Assembly: GCA_951799425.1 (NCBI GenBank)
Contig: OX637405.1
Span: forward strand, 17,457,089-17,521,088
Direction of reading: 5' to 3'
Length of the DNA: 64,000 bases
Origin: Ilex aquifolium
Lineage: Eukaryota; Streptophyta; Magnoliopsida; Aquifoliales; Aquifoliaceae
The stretch's first letter is position 1. Each line of letters starts with the position of its first letter. Both the position numbers and the translations under genes were made by a program. The notes under the pieces were generated by a model. The model did not search any database, was not told where the DNA came from, and saw only the letters and a list, made by a program, of their open reading frames with translations. Of the stretch, positions 34,338-44,742 are shown one piece after another.

Positions 34338-37315
34338 TGTGAAACCCCGGAAAATTTAAACTTTGACGAACAAGGGCAATAGGTAAATTGCCACTTCGGT
34401 ACTAGTTGAAAAACTGAATTTTTCTAGATCTCGGATGACGAAACGGATTCCACCGTTGGATTCGTCTCGCGAAATCTAGTTACCACGTCAAATTTCGTTG
34501 AATTCCGAGATAGTCGGATTTTTCACGTTTTACGAGACGAACGGGCCTCGGGTGACCCCGTGCACGAAATTTTTATAAAATTTTAAAGTTTAGGGAAATA
34601 TTAGAGACAAGTTGAAATAAAAATAATTCGAACTTGAACCGGAGCGAAATTTAGTCGTTTCGGGATTAAAACGGACCCGAAATTAAATAGGACATGTGGC
34701 CAATTGTGGGCCAAGTATCCTAAAAATATAAATAGGGGCCTAAAGTCTGAAAAATCAGACTTCTCCTTCACCATTTCAGCCGGTTTCAGCCGAGAGAAAA
34801 GAAGAGAGGGAAAATGAGAGAAAACTCCACCTTCTATCTACGATCTACTCCGTTCTAGCGCTCAAATCGACTCGGGCCAAGAACAAGAGTTGCTCTACGC
34901 GTCGAGGGCTACGCGTGGGTACCAAAAACGACGATTTTCACCGAACGTTGGAGGGCCGAAAATTTGGAAGTGAAGGATTCAAGCTTGCTTTGAGTTCTAG
35001 GAGCTTCCCACGGCGATTCTACACGCTACAAGAGTTAGGGTTTTCTTCCTACTTAGGTTTATTTCCAACCTAGGAAGGTTATATGGAATGGGTAGGTGTA
35101 TATATATATGTATCACTTGCCTATTGTGGTTATTTGGGTGAAATGGGTATTGAGAATGGGTAGCAAGATTTAAATCACATTCTCTAGTTTAATGTACCAC
35201 TAATGCATTTCATGTGTGGGAAATGAGTACCAAATGTGCTAAGTAAGGTCGGTATGAAATGGGTATATAAATTTACTTGTTGGGTAAATTTCATAAAGAA
35301 ACTTGAAGTGTAGAAAATTGATACGGGAAATTGGGTAAAGTGAATTCCTAAATGAAATGGACAATTAGGAATGGTTGTTGATAATTTCCTGAGAAATTAT
35401 GACATATGAGGTTATGTTATGGGTAGAATGAATTCTATCTTGGTATAATTGTGTAGAAATCAATTAATATGATTTCTTGAGCTTTATGATGAATTTGAGT
35501 ATATTATGTGATTACATGATCTTGGATGCTTTGAAGGTGTTGAGTAAATGCTTTGATGAAAATGTGAAGTATGTTTTGCATGAACTCTGTATAACATGCT
35601 TAGATATTGTGATTAAGGAAAATGTTGATATACACATTCTTACGAGATGTTGACAAGTGTTGAATTATGGTATTTATATGCATAGGCTTATGATATGAAG
35701 TACCATGGATATGTGGGTTTATTGTTGAGTTGTTCATATGGCATTCATACATATTGAACATGTGGAGAAGATGCAAGGGTACATTACATTGCATTCTCAT
35801 GGGTACATCACATTCATGGTTATAAGACATGAGTGTGTGTGGGTGAGTTGACATCGCATTCATGGGTCATGGGCATGAGTGTGGGTGTGTGCATATGTTG
35901 TGGATCAAACACCAAATCTTGGTGGTTGGTATGTGAACTCGGGAAAGTCGGGATCGAAGATCCGACTGAGTTGCACGGTTGCATTGCATAAGGAAAACTT
36001 GTGTCGGGTAGAGCAAGTAGGGCTAGACACTCCCTCGGGTGAAAAACCCGGAACCACTTGGTTCAGTCATTTGACCAGCGGTGAAATACCAGAAAAGTGG
36101 CATGGCCCACGGAGCCAGTGGTGCCACTCCAAAATCCGTTGCCCAAAAAGACACAAGATTTTGTTGTATAAAAACACTCATTCAATGGGTAGCCTCTAAC
36201 AATGATTTGATTTTTTTATAAAGACATAACTTTTATCTCAAACGATCATTGGGAGGGTTTCTCCGTCAATAGACGGGTTCATACACGTTGGCTTTTGCAT
36301 TGTGTTGTGTGAGTCGGGGAAGACTCGGGATAAGGTGCGTGAGTGAGTTCCATCTCATACCATGGCATGACATAGCATAGCATGGTAGCTTTCTAACATT
36401 GAAGTATATACTCTTGTTGGATTGGTTGATGCTTGTTGATTGTTGCATGTGCGCATTTCATATGCACTTAGGTTGGGGAGTAGCCTCTGTAGGAGGATAT
36501 CCTATTGAGCGTGGCTCACCCTTCGTGGGACAACATTTCAGGTGCGGGGTTCACGCCGGCGGACGGCTCCCAATTCGAGCCCCAAAGTTGAAGAAAGCCG
36601 ACTTGTGGCTTTTATGGTTATTTAGTAAAGTTTTTGTAAGAATTCCATTTTGAGATGTAAATATATGGAATAAATTGTAATAGAACTTGTACAAACAACG
36701 TTTTATGTTAGAAAGTTCATTGTATAAGTTTTGGATGATTTTGAAGTGATTTGAAATGGATTGGAATTGAAAAACTAAGGAAGGAAGAAATTCTGGGCAA
36801 AACCTTTCGGAAGGTCACTAAAACCTTCCGGAAGGTTAAGGCAGAATTGTGGTCCAGAAGGTAAAACCTTCCGGAAGGTCTTCACATTTTTCCAAAATAT
36901 GGATTTCAGAGTGTGAACCTTCCAGAAGGTTTGAGTACACCTTCCGGAAGGTCGACACGTTTCATTTTTCAAACTATTTTCCAGAAGGCAAAACCTTCCG
37001 GAATGTTAAGAAAAACCTTCCGGAAGAACTTTTCCAGTGAGCAAACCTTCCGGAAGGTTGAGTCAAAACCTTCCGGAAGGTTTTCCAAAAATTTGAAATT
37101 TTCAAAATGCTTAGCCATGCTTTTGGGCTTTGTTTTCTTTGGCTCCTATCACATAAATGGACATAAATTGAGGTATAATTGACCTTGTGGATGGTAAATC
37201 CGGTTAAAAGCATGTGAATGACGTGGTTTCGGGTTATACGACTATCACGAGTATTTCCGCGGGTTGACGGATGGTCAACGGTTAATAAAGGACCCCCGGG
37301 TTTTGGGGCGTCACA
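34338..37315 (+). mobile_element. Solo LTR nested head-on in the outer copy
   Basis: It starts TGTGAAACCCCGG and ends GGGGCGTCACA. It is 2978 bp, almost exactly the 2974 bp of the young element's LTR, but on the opposite strand to its host LTR. The flanks are GGGTA (34333-34337) and AGGTA (37316-37320), one difference. A TATA box (TATAAATAG, 34727-34735) lies about 390 bp in. The host sequence resumes in register on both sides. There is no coding content. Confidence 0.85.
36801..37083. repeat. Palindrome array AACCTTCCGGAAGGTT
   Basis: About ten copies of a 12-16 bp palindrome, several with one mismatch, are interleaved with a weaker half motif (CCAGAAGG). It lies about 230-515 bp from the 3' end of this LTR, the same zone where the host LTR carries a quite different palindrome. 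Confidence 0.93.
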
Positions 37316-39041
37316 AGGTATCTCCTAGAGAGGCTACTCCCCAACCTATATGCATATTAATTTTCACATGCCAACAAACCAACAATTCACAACATTCCAA
37401 TTTAGAATATGCATTCCATGTTGGATCTACCATGCCATGCCATGAAATGAGATGAGACTCACTCACGCACATCATCCCGAGCCCTTCCGGGCTCCTTAAC
37501 ACATGCAAGTGTCAATGTGTATGAATCTGTCATTTATGTTGCACATCAAACGACACATCAATCTAGGGTCTCTGTAGGGGTAGATGTTCATGGACTCACA
37601 CCAAAGGTCACCTAACCTACACTGAATTTACGGACTTCCACCGAAGGTTCCGCGTACACCTACACACTTCATGGGCCGAGCCAAAGGAGTGCGTATCCTA
37701 ATCACCGGGCCTTGCACCCGAGGGATCTTCTAGCCCTTCTTGCTAACCCCAACCCTATCAACCATGCAAACCGTGCAACTCAGCTAGGTTTTCAACCAAG
37801 CTCACTCGAGCCCACCCGTCATCCACCAATTGTGGTGTTGACAACAACCATGCACCTACACCCACCTAATGCGATGTTCCCGTGCATAATGCAATGTAAT
37901 GCCTCATTGCAACATGATACAAAGTTCAATATGCTATGAATGACATATGAACCATTTTAACATATTTCACATATTTCATGGCAGAATTATATCATATGCA
38001 TATAATTTCTATACTTCTTCACACCGTCAATATATCATAAGTATGTATGTCTATCAACAATTCACATAACTCAACATCCAAGCATGTTATCAACACACTA
38101 GATTTTCAAGGCATATGTAAACACATAATCATGCCCACAAATTCATATAATTTGGTCTATTTCATCTATCCAATTTTAGAAATCACATTTAACAATTTCT
38201 AATTACCAATCCAAGCTAGGATTTATCTTTACCCATTTCAATACCCATTTCACCCAATTTACAACAATAGGTAAGTGATATATATATTCTATCAACCTAC
38301 CCATTTCACAAAACATACAAGGCTTGAAATAAACCTAAGTAGGAGGGAACTCTACCTCTTGAAGCGTAAGGAACGACCGTAGGAAGCTTTCAAGACCCGA
38401 TTCAAGCCCAAAGCCCTAGCTCCCAAAAATCCCGTCCTTGGAATCTCACCCAAACCAGACTTCCTTGGTATGGTTTTGTAGCCCTTGGCGAGGAGAACAA
38501 CTTTCCCTCTTGGCTCGAGTTGATTTGAGCTCTCAATCTCCTTAGATCGTAGAGAGAAGGTGTGAAGAACTTAGCTCTTTCCCTCTCTTCTTTCTTACGT
38601 TGAACGGCTGAAGCAAAATGGAGAGAAATCTGATTTTCTCTCCTATTTATATCCTTTAAATACTTGGTCCACAATGCGCCACACGACCCTTCTTTCCCGG
38701 ATCCGTTTTAGCCCCGAAACGATTAAATTTCGCTCCGGTTCAAGTTCAAACTATTTTTATTTTAACTTGCCATCATTTATTTTCCAAAATCTAAAATTTT
38801 TATTCAGAAATTCGTTTTTGGGTCTCCCGAGGCCCGACCGCCTCGTAAAACGTGAAAAATCTGACTAACTCGGAATTCAACAAAATTTGACAGGATAACT
38901 AGATTTCGCGAGACGAATCCAACGGTGAGGTCCGTTTCGTTATTCGAGCTCTAGAAAAATTCAAGTTTTCAACCCGCACCGTGGTAATAAATTACCGTTT
39001 TGCCCTTGTTCACAAAAGTTGAAATTTACCCAGGTTTTACA

Positions 39042-39277
39042 CTCTACATCTCCGCCGTTATAATGGAGGACAGACAGACAGTATGACCAGTCCCTATATC
39101 ATACAGTAACTTGGTCCTCTCCGGATAAATATGATTCTTCTAGGCCAACGAAAGCATACTAGTCACATAGATCCTATTCAAGATCTTGTACATGTCTGTT
39201 AACTGTCCCCAATTCAACTTCTTGTCTGAAAAATCCCATCTTGAGAGACCTATTTGGTATCTCAAAGATGGAAGTAT
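39042..39277 (-). pseudogene. Element C env-position gene, middle part
   Basis: Read on the minus strand, one frame contains LTDMYKILNRIYVT and then TKLLYDIGTGHTVCLSSII. These align with LSDKYKMLNLIAVS and SRLLYAIGKGQSIDLPSLI of the intact gene. Stops and frame changes are present. It lies between the outer solo LTR and element B, whose duplication AGTAT (39273-39277) is cut from this gene. Confidence 0.75.
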
Positions 39278-41198
39278 TGTTCTTGATCCGAAATGTGTAC
39301 ACCCAAGTGCAGGCGGTCAAGCTGTAGTAATAATCCGGTTTGAATCCGGATTCGAATCCACAGGGAACTTTTATTGATATTTCTAAGGCAAGCAGTGGTA
39401 GAGACCTATTGATTGTAACCCTTGAGATTTGCTGTGAGATATGAGTTTTCCTTGACAGAATATAAGATTCTTTCCAAGAGGATTTTCTTAACAAAATAGG
39501 AGATAAGTGCTAATTAAAAAGAGTCACTCTTTAGTGCAAGGATCTGGACATGTAGTTAGTTATCCGGTTTGTCATAATTGTGCTTGATAACTCAATTAAC
39601 TCCCGTGTCAACAGCAAGTTAATCGGAAGATAAAGATGGATTGTGAGAATTAAGAACATGATTCCGATGTCTTTCTAGAAGTTTACAAGAATTGTCTGTG
39701 CCGAGACTTAACCCGTCTACAAACAAGCAAGTGTTTCTACAAGACATCCAATCATGATATTAATATTCCATTCTTTAAATGAAGTACAATAAGGGGGAGG
39801 ATTGAAGGGTAGTCATGAAGATCTAGCTGGGGTACTTATCTTGAACTGATGAGTCTTTCTATGCAAGAGTCATCCGTGTCATAGAAAGAGCTCACAGTTA
39901 TACAAAGTACCTTAGCTTTGTTAGATGCAATCAATCATCCAATAACAAGAAAAAATAAACGTTAAGCATAAAAACAATGCACAAATATGATTCCCGGATA
40001 ACTTATACATGCCCTTCTCCTCTTACTAAAGAGTGAATGAGAAACTACTCACTCTTCATGGCTTGGGTAAAGCTAGAAAAGTGAGTGATGCTCATCCCTC
40101 CAAGTAGAGAACTTAAAAGATAAAGTAACAACAAACACGGAGCCAATCTTTAACAAAGAATGGGTGAATCACGTTCCACTCTTCACGGCTTTGGTAAAGC
40201 TCTAGAAAAGTGGAAGAGTTTCACTCTTCTAAGAAAGAAGAAGCTCAAGCAATGGAAGTGAAATGCATGAACAATAAAAGTAGAAGAAAGCTAGTCACAT
40301 TTGGAGGGTGGCTTCCTCAACCAAGAATTGGAGGGTTGCTTCCTCAACCAAAAGATGAACTGTCTCTCTTCTATGCATGTAAAATGAAAGCATAAGCATA
40401 AAACTACTTTTATAACAGGCAAGAGATGTTGGACTAAAGCCAAACTAATCTCTAAGATAAAAACTTCATACAAGGAAAATAAGCTAAATCTACAATGAGA
40501 GTGGGAGTCTAAGCCTCCATCAATTATTTTTCTTGGCTCCCTTAGCTCTCCAACAAGGGGAGTATTTATAGGCAAGAGGAGGTGAAGGAATAGTGTTTGC
40601 CGCCCAAGTCCAAGTGAAAAGCCAACAACTCTACTGCCAGTCTGTGGAGAACGTTCAAACGTGAGTTGGCTTTCGAACGTTGTTTCTGTTTTTGCACTAA
40701 GGGCGTTCGAACGTTGACTGCCGTTCGAACGTTTCTTCTGTTTTTGCACTAAGGGCGTTCAAACGCCAGATGTGTTCTGACTCTTTCACTCGAGTGGTCT
40801 GTTGGTCTTCTGTGAAGTTCAGTTCCAACTCTATGCAGTAGTCTGATCTTCAATCAACTCAAGTGCACGTTCGAACGTGAGTTGGCGTTCGAACGTGACA
40901 CTCAAGTGCTTCAGAGCTTCAGTCTTCTTTCCTAACTGCAACACGCCTTCTCTTAGCAGTTGAGTCTGCTACAGTGTAATGTGGACGTTCGAACGTGAGT
41001 TGGCATTCGAACGTTCTGGCTGTGCTCCAAGCTTCTCCAATTTTGGGCTCTAATGTGTTGGTGTTGCATCCAAGTGTGGTACTTGTTGTTCTTGGGTCCT
41101 TGTTCAGTTTAGGGCCTGAAATGACATCACTTAAACTCCATCAAAGTACAATTAGTCTTAAAACGGCATAGTAATATGCTAATTTTAAGTGCTAATCA
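39278..41198 (-). repeat. 3' LTR of element B
   Basis: It carries the palindrome array at 40650-41015 and a TATA box at 40563-40571 (minus strand). The polypurine tract follows at 41199. Confidence 0.95.
40650..41015. repeat. LTR palindrome array ACGTTCGAACGT, element B 3' LTR
   Basis: About nine GTTCGAAC-centred copies are present, three of them degraded by single changes (GTTCAAAC, TTTCGAAC, ATTCGAAC). The 5' LTR has fewer changes at the same sites. Confidence 0.9.
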
Positions 41199-41210
41199 CA
41201 CCCCCCAACC
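41199..41210 (-). other. Polypurine tract of element B
   Basis: Read on the minus strand, GGTTGGGGGGTG precedes the LTR start TGATTAGC. Confidence 0.88.
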
Positions 41211-42357
41211 TAAATATTGCTAGTCTCTACTAATATAAAAAAGAAAAATCTACTCCTAATGCCATTTTCGTAGGTCATCCGGTTGCATTTAGCTTATGCA
41301 ACAAGCCGTTGAACCACTAGGTTTACCCTAGCGGACGAGTGTTGTCTCGTGAGGGTTTCCAGGGAAGCTACCCACAAACTTCAGTCGAACAGATGTGCAT
41401 AGGAGAATGCTGATTAAAGTAAATTAGCATCATGGTCGTTGGGACACCAGATTCTCAATTTTAACTTATATCTCACACGTCCTTATTTCACATGTATTCA
41501 TTCTATGCAAAAACTATCATTTGTTACATTGGTATTTGAAATTCTCAATGCAGTAGGAATGATCATTCAAGCAACAGGAATTTGTTATATAACAAATACT
41601 CCCTTTTATCACCTTCCATGGATAGTTTCGATTTCACAAACCTCACGTAGTATACCCTCAGCAAAAGTTCACTCTGATTATAGTGACTTGTTTCTCACAG
41701 ATCATGTGATCAGAAGATGGCCAATCGAAAAATCACATGCACAATTAGAAAGGGAGCGCTAGTTTAAGGAAGCAATAAATCATGTTTGGCATAATCTCAT
41801 GAAAGGATATTGACGCAATTTAAAGAAATGCTATTTACCATATCCCAATTTTGATTAACAACACATGCATGTAACAGACTTGAGATCAATTAGGGCTTTT
41901 CATAGGTTGTAGCGTGGCCAGAGGTCAGTGGCTAACGAAACGACGTCAGGGATTTTCAAAAGCTATCTTTTGTTTACGTATTGTAGCACACCTTTTTCTA
42001 ACTTTTTGATATTTTGCCTGGAGATGACATTTCTTTCTTTCACTTTTCTCATTTTTCACTTTCTTGGCAAGTTCTTGCCTTTTTGCTTCTTTTCTGTTTC
42101 AATTGTTCCAATCAACTCTTCTTGGATGATAATCTCGAATGCTTCTTTTTCTTTTTCTTTTTCTGTTATCATATTACAAAGAGGATGTAAGAAAATTAGA
42201 TAGCCAAGGTATGTCAAGTATGTTTTCATGTGGATTGGTAATCATATAGGTTATCAAAGAAAAATTCATACATTGATGGTTCAAACATGGCTAACGAGGG
42301 ATAAGTTTTGTCAAAGAAATGTCTAAGGCTCAATATTATATCAAAGATGGCCTAAGA

Positions 42358-42807
42358 TCATTTCTCAAGCATGTGCACATGTATGTGTCGTATGCGATGG
42401 TTCCTTGTGGGATATGTCAATAGATCACTTTTAAGTGCGTCAATCAAAGCAAGGTTAATGAGATCATTCAAAAATTGAGAGTGAAAAGAATTTACTTGAG
42501 TAAACATTGATTGTCTCTCGAAAGCATCGTTAGGTTCGAAACTCACCCTGGTGTTCTTTGTTATCTCCACTGTGTATGTCGGGTTTTCCAGGGGGTATTG
42601 GTTATATACCAATTCCATTTTCGAGTCAGATCTTCCTGTACTTTTAAAATAACAAATATCGATGTACATATGACAATTTAAGTATAGAGAGAATACCAAT
42701 TTTTTCAAGAAATGTGGTTTTAAGTCTCGGTTGATAAATTGAGGTGTCAAACCGATCATGTGCATATTTACTCTAGCATGCATTCTTAACATCCACATTT
42801 GTTCCAT
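42358..42807 (-). CDS. Conserved small ORF downstream of the env position, element B
   Basis: This is the counterpart of 4729-5178 in element A: 149 codons, open, with about three replacements (C to Y, G to S, V to I). It remains open although pol of B is broken in at least five places. No domain is recognised, and chance retention between recent copies is possible. Confidence 0.35.
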   Translation of the reverse strand: MEQMWMLRMHARVNMHMIGLTPQFINRDLKPHFLKKLVFSLYLNCHMYIDICYFKSTGRSDSKMELVYNQYPLENPTYTVEITKNTRVSFEPNDAFERQSMFTQVNSFHSQFLNDLINLALIDALKSDLLTYPTRNHRIRHIHVHMLEK

Positions 42808-42939
42808 CACATTTTAATTTTATGCTAAATCTACAAATGCATTAAAACAAATAAAAGTGATAAATGGAACCATTCAGTTCTCAAAATATCATCTTTTAAT
42901 ATCAACGGTTCGATTCATTCACAATCACACAAAAAAAAC

Positions 42940-43000
42940 TTACAACTATCAAAGAAGAAATTCGTAAAAAGAACCATAGGAGGGTTTTGAAATGAAGAAG
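42940..43000 (-). other. Deletion junction: env-position gene lost in element B
   Basis: Element B passes directly from the leader (TTCATTTCAAAACCCTCC) to the sequence that in element A follows the gene (GTTCTTTTTACGAATTTCTTC...). About 1.3 kb, matching A from about 3205 to 4540, is missing. The palindrome array and TATA box upstream are kept. Confidence 0.85.
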
Positions 43001-43010
43001 ACGAACCAGG

Positions 43011-43019
43011 CTTTTATAG
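43011..43019 (-). promoter_or_regulatory. Internal TATA box candidate, element B
   Basis: Read on the minus strand, CTATAAAAG stands in the same context as at 3165 in element A, just after the internal palindrome array. The gene it would serve is gone. Confidence 0.4.
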
Positions 43020-43029
43020 CCTGAGTTGT

Positions 43030-43333
43030 AACGTTCGAACGTTGGTGACGTTCGAACGTGGGTAGAAGGATTTTAAACAGACCGTTCTAACGTGGTTTGG
43101 CGTTCGAACGTGGTGAGCTCTCAGTACTTTTGAGTTCTGTCAGAGGCCAAAGTGCTGTAGGTTCTCTTCGTTCGAACGTTCTATTGGCGTTCGAACGTTA
43201 ATCTCGTTCGAATGGTCTATTGGCGTTCGAACGGATGGAGATCCCAGTACTTTCACGTTTCATCAGAAGCTTCATCAGAGGCTGAGTACTGTAAGTAGCT
43301 GACGTTCGAACGTTACCTGGCGTTCGAACGTTG
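43030..43333. repeat. Internal palindrome array ACGTTCGAACGT, element B
   Basis: About eight copies, with single-base variants (GTTCTAAC, GTTCGAAT), occur in the same order and spacing as at 2881-3155. Confidence 0.9.
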
Positions 43334-43596
43334 AACCAAAAATTAAAATTTTTCTCCACTACACTATATACAATCAAAGAAGGAAACACACATATTTAAA
43401 TAAAAAAACTAAGGCGTCTCAGGATGAACCCCTACCCACGCTTCAGGTTGGTATTTTGGGATATTCCTTACTCGGCCCATATTTTCATTTCAGTCAAAAG
43501 AATTTATACAAAAAGATTTTTACACTTTTTACACAAATTCGGACCTTTGGCTTTTCACTCCCCCAACAAAAGTACATATTTCCTACAGAAAATTAT

Positions 43597-44007
43597 CTAA
43601 TCCGAGTCTCCCTCTGTGTCTGTGTAGAATGGACAACCAGTAACTCTCCCAACTTCCTCTCTCACAAATTGGTTAAGCACAGTACCGGAATAGCATGGCG
43701 TATCAGGGTAATCCTTACTCAGCCCATTTACTATCCAGTCTAATCGATCAAGTGCGCGACCGGAAATTGGTTCAGAACACTGGTTGTACCTTTTTTCGTG
43801 AAAGACTCTGCCACACTGTTTACAGGCACCAAGCCTTTTGGCACGACGGCGTTTGGCAAAGTTGCTTCTGCCACAGAGGGGTTTCGCTTGTTTTTCTTGG
43901 ATTTCAGCCTTCCTTACTAATCTTGCTTTTCTCATGATCATAGTATGCACATCAGATGGAAAGGTACGTAGAACTCCTAGGCTAAACCAAAAAAGTTTTA
44001 CATCCAT
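43597..44007 (-). CDS. Athila accessory small ORF, intact copy
   Basis: This is a 136-codon ORF from ATG to TAA/TAG. Residues 1-40 are hydrophobic to basic (MDVKLFWFSLGVLRTFPSD, then MIMRKARLVRKAEIQ). Residues about 45-60 are very basic (SNFAKRRRAKRL). Residues about 63-78 form C-x2-C-x4-H-x6-C (CKQCGRVFHEKRYNQC). The C-terminus is acidic (YTDTEGDSD). Element A has the same gene with one lost base. The CCHC-like spacing is not that of a gag knuckle (C-x2-C-x4-H-x4-C). It sits between integrase and the internal promoter-like array. Its function is unknown; a nucleic-acid-binding accessory protein is a guess from charge and the metal-binding pattern. Confidence 0.5.
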   Translation of the reverse strand: MDVKLFWFSLGVLRTFPSDVHTMIMRKARLVRKAEIQEKQAKPLCGRSNFAKRRRAKRLGACKQCGRVFHEKRYNQCSEPISGRALDRLDWIVNGLSKDYPDTPCYSGTVLNQFVREEVGRVTGCPFYTDTEGDSD

Positions 44008-44742
44008 GATTGCTAAGTTTTAAGACTCACTATCTGGTTCTTTAACGTCTGCCAGTCACAAAGACGATTGAAGCTGATTCATAATCATCAATTTATACAA
44101 TCAATGTTCAAACATGATCAACAACGACAATATAAAAAATTTTAAAAATTTACGAAAATATGAACTAATGAACTGATGAACTGATCATACCCACCAACCT
44201 AAACTGAACATTGTCCCCAATGTTTCGAATTTACCGGTTCATGGATTGTGGAGACGAGGTTGAATGGTAGAGATCTGTTCACCCGCTGAGACCTACAAAT
44301 AAAAACACAAAAATTACTCATCTGTGCACAGATCTGGATTTCGGGTAGGCTGAAAATCCTTATGTGTGAGTGCGAATAAAAGAAGAACACCCGTGAGCAA
44401 ATATAAGATTAAAATGCAAAACATGAAGCAAAATATCGTGTTTGTGGAGTGTGTGGTCATGGGTGGTTTCTTGGATAACAGAGAACTCAAAGACGAATAG
44501 AATGAAGAAGAAGAAAAGAAAAAGAAGAAGAAGAAGAAGAAGAAGAAATGGGGGGGCGGCCAACTGCGGCGGTTGGGAGAAAAAATGGGTGCCTTATAAA
44601 GGTGCCCCAGTGGGTCGGGTTGGAGTAGATTTTTCCTGATCCGATCCATTGGAGTGTCGGCAAGCGCGAATTTCGGTGGAGTACTCTGGTTCCATTAAAA
44701 GAATGGTTTCCACATTTTTAACAAAATCCTCCAAAAATGGTT

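Larger units (their letters stand above)
33645..39041 (-). mobile_element. Solo LTR in the env-position gene of C, outer copy
   Basis: The ends are TGTGACGCCCC and CCAGGTTTTACA, the same type as the young element's LTR. The flanks are ATCTA (33640-33644) and CTCTA (39042-39046), one difference. Without the inner copy it is about 2.4 kb. The minus orientation is given by the order of the ends and by a TATA box (ATATAAATAG, 38643-38652) about 390 bp in. It is older and shorter than the young element's LTR. The palindrome array is at 33929-34029. Confidence 0.83.

Noticed and set aside
36801..37083. CRISPR-like regular repeats
   Set aside because: The repeats are palindromes with irregular spacers inside a plant LTR; there is no constant repeat-spacer length and no cas gene.
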